From a virus: a stretch of 46,395 nucleotides of DNA. The stretch is from positions 1-46,395 of IMG/VR virus record IMGVR_UViG_3300027736_000075. One strand, given 5' to 3'. Position 1 is the stretch's first letter. Every line of letters starts with the position of its first letter. Under the pieces are notes generated by a model. It searched no databases and was not told the DNA's origin. It was given only the letters and a program-made list of their open reading frames with translations. This document shows positions 39,463-46,395 of this stretch, piece after piece. The position numbers were made by a program, and so were the translations under genes.

Positions 39463-39489
39463 AAGCCCGCTATATGCGGGCTTTTTTTG
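39463..39489 (+). terminator. Intrinsic terminator 1 after the 288-aa gene
   Basis: AAGCCCGC (39463-39470) pairs perfectly with GCGGGCTT (39476-39483) around a TATAT loop, and seven T follow. One of the strongest terminators in the window. Confidence 0.92.
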
Positions 39490-39492
39490 TTG

Positions 39493-39516
39493 CCTGATTT
39501 TTATCAGGTTTTTTTT
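39493..39516 (+). terminator. Intrinsic terminator 2 in tandem
   Basis: CCTGAT (39493-39498) and ATCAGG (39503-39508) form a 6-bp stem with a TTTT loop, followed by eight T. With terminator 1 it isolates the 288-aa gene from the operon downstream. Confidence 0.85.
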
Positions 39517-39537
39517 GTTGCTTGTTTTTTGTAAAAC

Positions 39538-39550
39538 CTTAGACTCTAAG
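39538..39550 (+). promoter_or_regulatory. Second copy of the 13-bp palindrome
   Basis: CTTAGA-C-TCTAAG; identical to 38553-38565 except at the centre base. It lies just behind the tandem terminators, where a promoter of the right-hand operon would be expected. No clear -35/-10 pair could be found beside it. Confidence 0.5.
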
Positions 39551-39571
39551 AAAAACCTTGAGCATAAGCAA

Positions 39572-39595
39572 AAGGTCTATCATCAAGGTCTATCA
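39572..39595 (+). repeat. Direct repeat AAGGTCTATCA, two copies
   Basis: Copies at 39572-39582 and 39585-39595 with a 13-bp period, directly before the ATG of the next gene (39603). May be tandem binding sites, or the result of a small duplication that also doubled a purine-rich ribosome site. Confidence 0.5.
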
Positions 39596-39602
39596 ACTGC
39601 CC

Positions 39603-39812
39603 ATGCACCTATGTAAAACACTCTCTTGCGTTAACGAGGTCAATCCTAAGCGTATAGCCCTTGGGTTTATGGTATGTCTATCGTGTGGCGAAAAAGCATC
39701 TAAACTTGTTAAACACACAATAGTGCCTATGCCCAAGAGTAACTACATTTTAGTTACCGACATGACACTACTAAAGGGACTCAACTCATCACACAAAGGT
39801 GGACAATTATGA
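39603..39812 (+). CDS. Conserved phage zinc protein, 69 aa
   Basis: MHLCKTLSCVNEVNPKRIAL, then FMVCLSCGEKASKLVKHTIVP, then NYILVTDMTLLKGLN. The pattern C-x4-C ... CLSCGEKA ... VKHTxVPMxKSNY is that of a small protein found in many aquatic T7-like phages, with two Cys pairs for zinc. Function unknown. The in-frame TTG at 39558 would add 15 residues but lacks the family pattern. First gene of the right-hand operon. Confidence 0.7.
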   Translation: MHLCKTLSCVNEVNPKRIALGFMVCLSCGEKASKLVKHTIVPMPKSNYILVTDMTLLKGLNSSHKGGQL

Positions 39813-39916
39813 CTAAATCACTTATTCGCGAAGCATTTTGGCAATCAACTCAAGCATTTTTTGCGGCTGAGGTTGACACTTATACCGATTGGCATCCTGT
39901 TTTCGGCATTTTGTAA
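39809..39916 (+). CDS. Small ORF, 35 aa
   Basis: MTKSLIREAFWQSTQAFFA to HPVFGIL. Its ATG overlaps the previous stop (ATGA). It is short but coupled and starts exactly where a gene is expected. No motif. Confidence 0.4.
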   Translation: MTKSLIREAFWQSTQAFFAAEVDTYTDWHPVFGIL

Positions 39917-39941
39917 ACAGTTCACATAAGGGGAATATGGT

Positions 39942-40064
39942 ATGATACATTTCATTAAAATTATCGTTAAACGCAGTCGTTTAAGGGGTAAACCTGTGTC
40001 TTATTCATTGTATGCTAACAATCATGCGGTATCTAATGCACCGTTGGCATGGTGGAAAAAATGA
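39942..40064 (+). CDS. Small basic ORF, 40 aa
   Basis: MIHFIKIIVKRSRLRGKPVS to PLAWWKK, strongly basic, Trp-rich end. AAGGGGA lies 6-12 nt before the ATG. Its stop overlaps the ATG of the next gene (ATGA). Possibly a nucleic-acid or membrane-binding peptide; unproven. Confidence 0.45.
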   Translation: MIHFIKIIVKRSRLRGKPVSYSLYANNHAVSNAPLAWWKK

Positions 40065-40204
40065 ATATTTGCCCTGATTGTTATGAATATTCATTGTGCT
40101 TAGAATGTAAACAACTCTTTGAGGAGGAAAATGAGAAAAAATATATTGGTTCGGGTGAGGATGTTGTGTTAACTGATGAGGGAGAAACAGAATGTTTATC
40201 TTAG
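40061..40204 (+). CDS. Small zinc-ribbon protein, 47 aa
   Basis: MNICPDCYEYSLCLECKQLF and an acidic C-terminus. Two CxxC pairs (C4/C7 and C13/C16) make a compact zinc knuckle. Its end overlaps the next gene by 13 nt. A partner- or nucleic-acid-binding role is likely but not shown. Confidence 0.55.
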   Translation: MNICPDCYEYSLCLECKQLFEEENEKKYIGSGEDVVLTDEGETECLS

Positions 40205-40614
40205 AATGGGATAAGAAAAACGACACTAGTTCAGGTAAAAATGGCACTATACGAGAAGACAACGATCAATACATCTGTCGTGTGCAAACATGGCTTATGT
40301 ATAGTTGTGCGTCATTGTCTTTGCATGACTTTAGTTCAGGCATTAGACAACTAGACTCTGCTGATAAAGTGGACAAATTCTTTAAGTTTGTTGAAACCAT
40401 CGACGATAAAGATTGGACACCTAAAGAATTCTATTTCTTGTTATCCGATTATCAACTGAGATATGGCAATATTGGCTATAAATTGTTAGTTCGTAATAGC
40501 CATGTGCGTAAGCGTGATGTGTACAAAAACAAATCCCATTCAGGCAATCGTGTGCATTTATTCCGCTATTCTGCGGATAAAGACTTTCCAAAGGTGTTGC
40601 AATGCAAATATTAA
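40192..40614 (+). CDS. Unknown protein, 140 aa
   Basis: A soluble helical protein: MFILEWDKKNDTSSGKNG ... VQTWLMYSCASLSLHDFSSG ... TPKEFYFLLSDYQLRYGNIG, with a basic C-terminus (NSHVRKRDVYKNKSH). I do not recognise a family. It precedes the amide-ligase genes in the same operon with short overlaps, so it may belong to the same pathway. The ATG at 40192 follows GAGGGAGAAACAGA. Confidence 0.6.
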   Translation: MFILEWDKKNDTSSGKNGTIREDNDQYICRVQTWLMYSCASLSLHDFSSGIRQLDSADKVDKFFKFVETIDDKDWTPKEFYFLLSDYQLRYGNIGYKLLVRNSHVRKRDVYKNKSHSGNRVHLFRYSADKDFPKVLQCKY

Positions 40615-40976
40615 CAGCATATTTAGGAGTAGATCCCTATGATTTCAACAGTATAAATCATTGGACAACTAAAATTGATCCTGATCAAGCCCTCATTGAT
40701 GAGATAATTGAGCGTTTTCGCATGATGCTCAGTAAAAAAGACATTGGCTATTGGCTCATTACAATTCAGGAATTCAATCCCCATTCCTTAGAGTTAAAAG
40801 AAGTTAAAGTCTATCATGGTGGCGTGGAACAGCGAGAACGCATCATCTTAAATGCCCCTGCTAAACATGAGAAAAAGAAATACACCACTTTGCAGGAAAC
40901 ACTTAACAACTTAAACCTCAACTTTGATGATTTGCATCATGAACTAGAGGAAAATGAAGAGGAACACGAAGAATGA
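40602..40976 (+). CDS. Unknown protein, 124 aa
   Basis: MQILTAYLGVDPYDFNSINHW, then a helical region with an IDPDQALIDEIIERFRMMLSKKDIGYW block, a beta stretch (LELKEVKVYHGGVEQRERIIL), and an acidic, Glu/His-rich end. No recognised motif. Overlaps both neighbours. Confidence 0.6.
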   Translation: MQILTAYLGVDPYDFNSINHWTTKIDPDQALIDEIIERFRMMLSKKDIGYWLITIQEFNPHSLELKEVKVYHGGVEQRERIILNAPAKHEKKKYTTLQETLNNLNLNFDDLHHELEENEEEHEE

Positions 40977-41365
40977 TTTCATTAACATTTCCATCTAAAC
41001 GACCCCAACCTGTGCCTGTCTTAGAAAAGACATGGTACAATTCTCCGCAAGACTTAATGAGTTTGGGTATAACTTCTCAGGAATACAGCAGACGAGACAG
41101 CATTATTAAAAACCTCTATACTGAGTTTGGTCTTGCTGTCGGTGATACCTGTTATCCAACAACCAAGGATGGTTACAAACAATATGACGGATGTCTCATC
41201 CAATATATTTGTAAATCATACAAAGATTTTGGTAAAGAACCTTGGCCCAAGAATGACAATCCCATGATCGTTACATTTTCTCCAATCAAAGACCCTTCCA
41301 CAACTGTGTTCTGTACTACTAATTATCTTAGTAAGAAAAACACTCACATGAATGTTTGCTCATGA
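40973..41365 (+). CDS. Unknown protein, 130 aa
   Basis: MISLTFPSKRPQPVPVLEKTW, with SRRDSIIKNLYTEFG, CYPTTKDGYKQYDGCLIQYIC and PWPKNDNPMIVTFSPI. The pattern resembles a small mixed alpha/beta domain with several Cys. It starts in the stop of the preceding gene (ATGA), and its stop overlaps the ATG of the glutamine amidotransferase. I cannot assign a function; physical coupling to the amidotransferase suggests it belongs to the same pathway. Confidence 0.6.
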   Translation: MISLTFPSKRPQPVPVLEKTWYNSPQDLMSLGITSQEYSRRDSIIKNLYTEFGLAVGDTCYPTTKDGYKQYDGCLIQYICKSYKDFGKEPWPKNDNPMIVTFSPIKDPSTTVFCTTNYLSKKNTHMNVCS

Positions 41366-42015
41366 GTATATTAGCATATAGCCCATGGGGTAATGGCACA
41401 AGTTGCTATCCCTTTGATGAATTGTATGGCAATTGCGTAGATGCCTCTGTCATTGGACTGAAAAAGGCCGATGCTCTCCTGTTATGGGGTGGTACAGACA
41501 TCCATCCATCCTATTACAGTCAGAAACACAACATTAACAACCATGCCCCTGCCAACCCATCTGAACGAGATGTATGGGAGTGGCAGGCTATGAAGTATTG
41601 TAAAGCAAACAATATACCTATCATTGGTGTGTGTCGTGGTGCTCAGTTTCTATGTGCCTTTGCAGGTGGTTCTTTGATACAACATTGCACAGGACATGGA
41701 GTTGACCATTACATAACAACCAACACCGATGAAAATTTTATTGTGACATCGTCGCATCATCAGATGTTAAATCTTAGAGGCACAGACTATGAGTTAATAG
41801 CGTGGTCTTCTAAGAATTTGAGCGATAGGTATGAAGCAGAAACTAAGAAAAATATACAACTATTAGAGTGGAAAGAACCTGAGATTGTATATTTTCCTAA
41901 AGTTAGAGGCTTGGCTATACAGGGTCATCCCGAATGGGCGTCTCCAAATAGCAAGTTTGTAGCATTTTGTTTAGAACTTGTATCAGATTATTTGTATGAG
42001 GAAACCACACCATGA
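41362..42015 (+). CDS. Class I glutamine amidotransferase-like hydrolase (peptidase C26 type)
   Basis: A 217-residue protein with the triad of class I amidotransferases and gamma-glutamyl hydrolases: C91 in IIGVCRGAQFL (nucleophile elbow), H189 and E191 in IQGHPEW. The N-terminal WGGTDIHPSYY is typical for the C26/PuuD-like branch, which cleaves gamma-glutamyl bonds. It may therefore trim or release a gamma-glutamyl product, or supply ammonia to a partner ligase. The start is the ATG overlapping the upstream stop; an earlier TTG at 41356 adds only two residues. Confidence 0.87.
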   Translation: MSILAYSPWGNGTSCYPFDELYGNCVDASVIGLKKADALLLWGGTDIHPSYYSQKHNINNHAPANPSERDVWEWQAMKYCKANNIPIIGVCRGAQFLCAFAGGSLIQHCTGHGVDHYITTNTDENFIVTSSHHQMLNLRGTDYELIAWSSKNLSDRYEAETKKNIQLLEWKEPEIVYFPKVRGLAIQGHPEWASPNSKFVAFCLELVSDYLYEETTP

Positions 42016-42761
42016 GACTAGGCAGCGACCCCGAAGTATTCTTGCAAGACAAGAAAGGCAATCCAGTTAGTGCAATTGGATATATCAACGCAGACAAATG
42101 GAATCCTTTGCAGATTCCTGATATGCCCCAAGGGTATACATTACAAGAGGACAATGTATCGTTAGAGTATGGCATCCCTCCAGCATCCGATGCTGATGAG
42201 TTTGTTCAACATATTCAGGCGGTAATGGAAAAGAGCAAAGAATATGTCAAAGGTCTATCATTCTCTAAGTTGTCGTGCATTGTGTTCCCTGAGAAACAAA
42301 TGCGTCATCCGTTAGCCCATGTTTTCGGTTGTGAACCTGACTTTGATGCATGGACTAAAGAAACAAACAAAAAACCTGAGCCTCCTCATCCTTTCATGCG
42401 TAGTGCAGGCGGTCACATCCATGTGGAAACTAAAAAAGATCCCGTTGATGTCATCAAGGCTATGGATTTATTCCTAGGTGTGCCCTCTGTATTGATGGAC
42501 AATGGTGATATGCGTAAGCAATTGTATGGCAAAGCAGGTGCTTTCCGTGCTAAGGCTTATGGTGTAGAATATCGTACACTATCCAACTTTTGGATATTTG
42601 ATGAGCAACTTATTCGTTGGGCTTGGCACAATAGCCAACGAGCAGTAGATTGTGAGTTTGATGTGTCAGTTGAGCAAACTCGTATACTTGAGGCTATTAA
42701 CAATAACAATAAACAAGTAGCAAAAGATTTGGTAAATGACTACAACCTTGAGGTAATTTAA
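42012..42761 (+). CDS. COOH-NH2 ligase, glutamine-synthetase-fold amidoligase (type 2)
   Basis: A 249-residue ATP-dependent ligase of the phage COOH-NH2 ligase type-2 group. The nucleotide and metal blocks of the fold are visible: GSDPEVF (D6, E8), EDNVSLEY (E46, D47, E52), AGGHIHVET (H135, H137), and YGKAGAFRAKAYGVEYRTLSNFW (R179, E186, R188). This family joins a carboxylate to an amine, making an amide or peptide-like bond through an acyl phosphate. Substrates are unknown. Overlaps the C26-type gene by 4 bp. Confidence 0.85.
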   Translation: MRLGSDPEVFLQDKKGNPVSAIGYINADKWNPLQIPDMPQGYTLQEDNVSLEYGIPPASDADEFVQHIQAVMEKSKEYVKGLSFSKLSCIVFPEKQMRHPLAHVFGCEPDFDAWTKETNKKPEPPHPFMRSAGGHIHVETKKDPVDVIKAMDLFLGVPSVLMDNGDMRKQLYGKAGAFRAKAYGVEYRTLSNFWIFDEQLIRWAWHNSQRAVDCEFDVSVEQTRILEAINNNNKQVAKDLVNDYNLEVI

Positions 42762-43367
42762 ATGTTATTCCATTCATCCAACTATGATGACATAATCAAG
42801 TATTACAAGAATACTTATGTCAAATTTAAAGAAACTGGAGACCGTCTGTTCTACATTCGTACAGTAGACAGACATTCAGTACGAGGCATTGACCAAGACG
42901 ATACAGAGTTTGAGTTGTGGCTTTCCGATGACCATCCGTATGAAGTAGACTACATCCTGCCCAATAAGAGTTTCTTCCAGTTCAACAAGCGAGCCTGTCT
43001 ATTGCAACGCATCCCAGCCAAGCAATTTCAACGAGGTCTCTCAGGAAACAACACAAAAATCACTGCTCTAACTAAAGCAGGTTCTAATAATAACTTAGAT
43101 CTGAATTTTGAACTTCTTAAAAGTTTTGTAGCCAAACAACATTTCCCTGATTTCATCACAGCAGTTAGAAACAAAGGCAGATTTGCTTCTGTGGCATTGT
43201 CGTCTAGGTTTGCATATGTTCCTGATCGGGCATCCATCATGTTAGACAACACAATTGTTGCTCAAGTAGACAAAGACAACAAACGAATTGTTATGAGTTA
43301 TAAGATTTTTTATCCCGAAGTGTGTAAGTTAACCGAAGATAGCAACTATGAGGTAGTATATGCATAA
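42762..43367 (+). CDS. Conserved unknown between the two amidoligases, 201 aa
   Basis: MLFHSSNYDDIIKYYKNTYV, then SVRGIDQDDTEFELWLSDDHPYEVDYILPNKSFFQFNKRA, LLQRIPAKQFQRGLSGNN and RFAYVPDRASIMLDN. It is a soluble alpha/beta protein with no catalytic motif that I recognise. The blocks VDYILPNKSFFQ and RIPAKQFQRGLS look strongly conserved, as in a binding or scaffold protein. It follows the first amidoligase without spacing and overlaps the second by 8 nt. It could be a substrate carrier or recognition subunit of the pathway (inference). Confidence 0.65.
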   Translation: MLFHSSNYDDIIKYYKNTYVKFKETGDRLFYIRTVDRHSVRGIDQDDTEFELWLSDDHPYEVDYILPNKSFFQFNKRACLLQRIPAKQFQRGLSGNNTKITALTKAGSNNNLDLNFELLKSFVAKQHFPDFITAVRNKGRFASVALSSRFAYVPDRASIMLDNTIVAQVDKDNKRIVMSYKIFYPEVCKLTEDSNYEVVYA

Positions 43368-44127
43368 AATCCATGACATATTTCAACTACGCAATAGCGA
43401 GTTGGATGTTGCTAGCAACTTTATTGCTGGCATAGAATGTGAGATTGAGTCTGTTCGTAGTAAAATTGACTTCCCTAATTTCCGTGTAACGGAAGATGGT
43501 AGTTTGCGTAATGATGGTGTAGAATTTATTTCTACTCCATTAGAACAAGAGATGTTGTTACGATCATTCAAGAATCTACACGCAACGATTGAACATTACG
43601 AAGTAGATGAAGCATTCTCTCCTCGTACATCAACTCATGTACACATCAACTGCCGTTCATTGAACGCTGACCAAACCAAGCAATTGGTATTGTTGTATGC
43701 TTTATTCGAGGAATTCTTTTTCCTCATGGTTGATAAGAATCGTCGTGCCAATGTGCATTGTGTTCCATTAACAGAAACATACCTACCAGTTACCTATCGT
43801 AATGCTATCACTAGCATGGTAAATCACTGGCACAAGTATACTGCATTGAATCTCTTACCGTTGGCTAAACAGGGTTCAGTAGAGTTTAGACATTTACAAG
43901 GTACTAATAGTTTTGAAGATTTGGCAGCATGGCTCACTTGTCTTAACAATCTATGGTCTCTTGCTAAAACAGAGCGAGTAGATGAGCAATCATTAACCAA
44001 TGAGGTACAACTGTATGATTGGTGGTTTAAAATCTTTGGTCACTCCCCTAAGATTATGACATTGCAACCCGCAATGAAGAACATCATTGGGAATTCTCTC
44101 CTTGATGTAAAATTCTCTTTGATTTAA
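43360..44127 (+). CDS. Second amidoligase, amidoligase_2-like
   Basis: A 255-residue protein of the same glutamine-synthetase-like fold, but from a different subfamily than the first. Conserved blocks: FIAGIECEIES (E26, E28), EDGSLRNDGVEFIST (D46, E55), STHVHINC (H93, H95) and GSVEFRHLQGT (E175, R177). All metal- and ATP-binding residues are in place. Two different ligases in one operon suggest two successive condensations. The start ATG lies in the end of the preceding gene. Confidence 0.85.
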   Translation: MHKIHDIFQLRNSELDVASNFIAGIECEIESVRSKIDFPNFRVTEDGSLRNDGVEFISTPLEQEMLLRSFKNLHATIEHYEVDEAFSPRTSTHVHINCRSLNADQTKQLVLLYALFEEFFFLMVDKNRRANVHCVPLTETYLPVTYRNAITSMVNHWHKYTALNLLPLAKQGSVEFRHLQGTNSFEDLAAWLTCLNNLWSLAKTERVDEQSLTNEVQLYDWWFKIFGHSPKIMTLQPAMKNIIGNSLLDVKFSLI

Positions 44128-44136
44128 GGAACTGTT

Positions 44137-45363
44137 ATGTGTGGTATTGTTGGTGTGATAGCCAAAAATAAATCGGGAATCGTTAAACAAATCGAGGACT
44201 CGTTCTTTCAACTGTTGTATGCTGATGTGTTGCGTGGTGATGATTCTACGGGCATCATAGGTGTAGAACAAGACACAACTTTTCATATCTCTAAAGATAC
44301 GACAAGTGCGTATGAGTTTCTCCCTGAGTTTGATGAGTCTCCTGTATCCAAGTCAATGTGGCGTGATGGTCGTGCCTACATTGGTCACAATCGTAAAGCA
44401 ACCATGGGTAAGGTTGATGCAGAGTCAGCACATCCGTTTGTTGTTAACAATGAGTTTGCTATGGTACATAACGGTACATTGTACAATCATAAACTATTAG
44501 CAGACACCGAGGTAGATAGCGAAGCCCTCACCATGGTGTTAGCCAAAGCCTTTGAGACAGCCAATTATCGTAATGCATTAGAAGATACCTTGGGTAAGGT
44601 TACTGGTGCATATGCTGTAGCAATGTATGACCAACGATCTAATTGTGTTAGGTTGTTACGCAACAGAGAGCGTCCAATGGCTTTTGTTGAGACAAACAAT
44701 GCTTGGTATTTTGCTAGCGAAGCGGCTATGCTCTATTGGATATTGTCTCGTAATGGTTATCTAACAACAGACTTAGACATTAAGCCTGTTGCTGAACATT
44801 CTTTAATGACATTCAACTTAGATGACATGACTCTGACAAGTGAGTTCATTACACCAAAAAAGATTTTGCCTCCTATGAAACCTTATACAGCTCATGGGGG
44901 GCAACAGCCTACGATTACCTCTCTTATTACGAAGACGCCTTTTGATGATGGAGTATCTAAGAATAGGTTTAAGAAATTTCGTAAGGAGTATCTTCATCAA
45001 GGAATTGAATTTTGGTGTGAGGATTTTGTTGAAACAAACTTTCCTAAAACTATTGAAATGGGTGAAACAAAAATAACACTTATGGGGGTATGTGATTCGT
45101 TGTTTTTAGACCACATAATAGCGACTGATGTGGATATTACTGAACTATATCTACGTGAAAATGACTTGACAGATAGGCTTTGGTATGGTAAAATAGTAGA
45201 TATGTCGTATGATTCGACAACCAAACGAATACATATTAAACTCCAGAATGCTTCCCCATTACCTGTATCGTATAGGAAAAATTCTCCCCTACCTGTAATT
45301 GATGCTGAATACATCAGAAAGAAATTAGATGAAGAAGAAATTGAATTCCATTCTTTGCACTGA
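44137..45363 (+). CDS. Class II glutamine amidotransferase (Ntn hydrolase) with unknown C-terminal domain
   Basis: The N-terminal 230 residues are a glutamine amidotransferase: C2 is the catalytic nucleophile after removal of Met, then RGDDSTG (33-39), GHNRKAT (83-89), HPF and VHNGTLYNH (110-118), as in the glutaminase domains of GlmS and asparagine synthetase. The remaining about 180 residues carry no synthetase motif and no isomerase domain; they contain a Lys/Arg-rich FRKEYLHQG helix. It could supply ammonia to one of the neighbouring ligases, with the C-terminal domain as a docking part. AAGGAACTGTT precedes the ATG. Confidence 0.87.
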   Translation: MCGIVGVIAKNKSGIVKQIEDSFFQLLYADVLRGDDSTGIIGVEQDTTFHISKDTTSAYEFLPEFDESPVSKSMWRDGRAYIGHNRKATMGKVDAESAHPFVVNNEFAMVHNGTLYNHKLLADTEVDSEALTMVLAKAFETANYRNALEDTLGKVTGAYAVAMYDQRSNCVRLLRNRERPMAFVETNNAWYFASEAAMLYWILSRNGYLTTDLDIKPVAEHSLMTFNLDDMTLTSEFITPKKILPPMKPYTAHGGQQPTITSLITKTPFDDGVSKNRFKKFRKEYLHQGIEFWCEDFVETNFPKTIEMGETKITLMGVCDSLFLDHIIATDVDITELYLRENDLTDRLWYGKIVDMSYDSTTKRIHIKLQNASPLPVSYRKNSPLPVIDAEYIRKKLDEEEIEFHSLH

Positions 45364-46033
45364 CAAAGGCTTAACAAGCATTAGTCTGCGTAAAATTGCT
45401 CGTGGTCTATCAACAATGGTAGGTCGCAAGATTTTTCGTACAACTAAACTAAATCACTTCCGTCCACAATTCAAGTATGGACAAAGTGTTAACAAACTGG
45501 TACAATACCAGTGGCTCAAAGACAATAACATTCCTTCATTAGAATTTACAACGGACATACATGAAGCACTAGAATGGTGCAATGAAGGTGCTGTAGTGTT
45601 TGGTCGTAAGTATCTGAATGCCTCATGTGGCAAGGGTATTGTTGTCATTGAAAAACCTGAAGACATGTTGTTGTGTCCTGTGTACACTAAGTACAAGAAA
45701 AAGAAACGAGAGTTTCGTGTTCATGTGTTTAAAAATCAAGTTGTAAGTGTTGTAGAAAAAAAACGTCGTAAGGAGTTTAATGGTGAACGAGATACCAAAA
45801 TTAGGAATCTTGCAAACGGTTATGTCTTTGTGCAAGCCGTGGTGGACGAACCTGTTGGTTTACGGGATTTGGCTATTCATGCTGCTCGTGTGTCTCCTTC
45901 CGATTTTCGTGGTGTTGACATTGGTTACAATAAGCTCAAAGACGAACTGTTTGTAATCGAAATCAACTCAGCCCCTGGCATTCAAGGTTCTAACATTCAA
46001 AAATATCTTGACAAAATGGTGAATTATGTTTAA
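45329..46033 (+). CDS. ATP-grasp ligase
   Basis: A 234-residue ligase of the ATP-grasp superfamily. In order: N-terminal strand LNSILCTDKG and TSISLRKIARG, the glycine-rich loop ASCGKGIVVI (99-107), KREFRVHVF (E128, R130), VVEKKRR and the metal-binding GVDIGYN (D197) and FVIEINSAPGIQG (E211, N213). It resembles the RimK/peptide-ligase type of small ATP-grasp enzyme, which adds an amino acid or amine to a carboxyl end. It overlaps the amidotransferase gene by 35 nt, and the next gene by 8 nt. Confidence 0.86.
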   Translation: MKKKLNSILCTDKGLTSISLRKIARGLSTMVGRKIFRTTKLNHFRPQFKYGQSVNKLVQYQWLKDNNIPSLEFTTDIHEALEWCNEGAVVFGRKYLNASCGKGIVVIEKPEDMLLCPVYTKYKKKKREFRVHVFKNQVVSVVEKKRRKEFNGERDTKIRNLANGYVFVQAVVDEPVGLRDLAIHAARVSPSDFRGVDIGYNKLKDELFVIEINSAPGIQGSNIQKYLDKMVNYV

Positions 46034-46395
46034 ACTAAGTATAACACACAAAAACTGTTACAATGAAATAGGTCAATCCAATCCTTTACGATGGAGAATA
46101 ATGTTTAAAGAAAAAGATACATTACATTCTCAAAGTGGATTACTGAAATGTAAAGACTTCTTTAACGATGTAGTAGCATGGAAAGTTAAGAAAGCAAAAT
46201 TCTGTATCTACAAATTTAATAATGCTATTAAGTTTAATCGTTTTGGTGTTTACTTATTGTTAACTAATGTGTATGATGCCGATAGGTTTATTGAAAGTGT
46301 TGAATGTGCTCTTAACTCTAAATTGTATAATGACTTGCAAGTGTCATTAAAGGTATACAAACAAGGTAAAGATAAAGTAGTAGTGCTTATTCCTA
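46026..46395 (+). CDS. Unknown protein, 3'-truncated by the window edge
   Basis: The ATG at 46026 overlaps the end of the ATP-grasp gene by 8 nt and the frame is open to the end of the window (at least 123 residues). It begins MFKLSITHKNCYNEIGQSN, has FFNDVVAWKVKKAKFCIYKF and ends with a segment rich in Lys and Val (KVYKQGKDKVVVLIP). No recognised motif. It is coupled to the amide-ligase operon and so may be part of it. Confidence 0.6.
   Translation, partial: MFKLSITHKNCYNEIGQSNPLRWRIMFKEKDTLHSQSGLLKCKDFFNDVVAWKVKKAKFCIYKFNNAIKFNRFGVYLLLTNVYDADRFIESVECALNSKLYNDLQVSLKVYKQGKDKVVVLIP

Noticed and set aside
1-46395. tRNA genes, CRISPR arrays, integrase or attachment sites
   Set aside because: No cloverleaf with an acceptor/T-loop pattern, no regular spacer arrays and no recombinase motif were seen while reading; a tool-based scan was not possible.
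1-46395. Terminal direct repeats marking genome ends
   Set aside because: The first and last bases share no evident sequence, and both ends lie inside genes.

Overview
The window is part of the genome of an AT-rich, tailed double-stranded DNA phage, probably a podovirus. It has T7-like replication proteins (split primase and helicase, family A DNA polymerase, gp6-like exonuclease), and its head-to-tail connector genes look like P22 gp4 and gp10. No sheath, tape-measure or phage RNA polymerase gene was seen. The lysis genes (M15 peptidase, 3TM holin) and promoters close to the sigma-70 consensus point to a Gram-negative bacterial host read by host RNA polymerase. The host itself cannot be named from the sequence. 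Both ends cut through + strand genes, so the window is not bounded by genome ends. The two + strand arms could be continuous if the genome is circularly permuted (inference). No integrase, tRNA, rRNA or CRISPR array was found.

Layout. (1) 1-11,680, + strand: tightly overlapping early and replication genes. These are zinc-ribbon proteins, primase, helicase, a DNA polymerase split into two cistrons by an inserted small gene, SSB, exonuclease, HNH nuclease, phosphoesterase, a DUF3310 protein, many small proteins and a class II ribonucleotide reductase. A terminator near 11.7 kb closes the block. (2) 37,313 down to 11,725, - strand: the virion and lysis module. In transcription order it runs terminase small subunit, HNH, terminase large subunit, portal, GroES-like co-chaperonin, scaffold, major capsid protein, small virion proteins, tail-fibre and chaperone cassettes, lysis genes, P22-like tail genes, and large internal (ejection) proteins including a zinc peptidase. 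(3) 37.3-38.6 kb: a noncoding control region with back-to-back consensus promoters, long AT tracts, inverted repeats and a GC-richer, potentially structured segment. (4) 38,576-46,395, + strand: a 288-aa unknown protein followed by tandem terminators, small zinc proteins, and an operon for amide-bond chemistry.

The most unusual system is that last operon (about 40.2-46.4 kb). It encodes a class I glutamine amidotransferase-like hydrolase, two glutamine-synthetase-fold amidoligases, a class II (Ntn) glutamine amidotransferase and an ATP-grasp ligase, interleaved with conserved-looking unknowns. Similar sets are known from phiEco32-like phages and are predicted, but to my knowledge not proven, to build or modify a peptide-like product. 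The second notable feature is the polymerase gene: it is cut exactly before motif A by a 180-bp, frame-preserving insertion that carries its own 61-codon ORF, overlapping both halves.

Regulation visible in the sequence: four promoters of the TTGACA-17-TATAAT type with TGn extensions, at least two of them followed at once by a 5'-terminal hairpin; intrinsic terminators with stable tetraloops around the capsid genes; and a 13-bp palindrome (CTTAGA-N-TCTAAG) present both on the Shine-Dalgarno of the 288-aa gene and ahead of the next operon.
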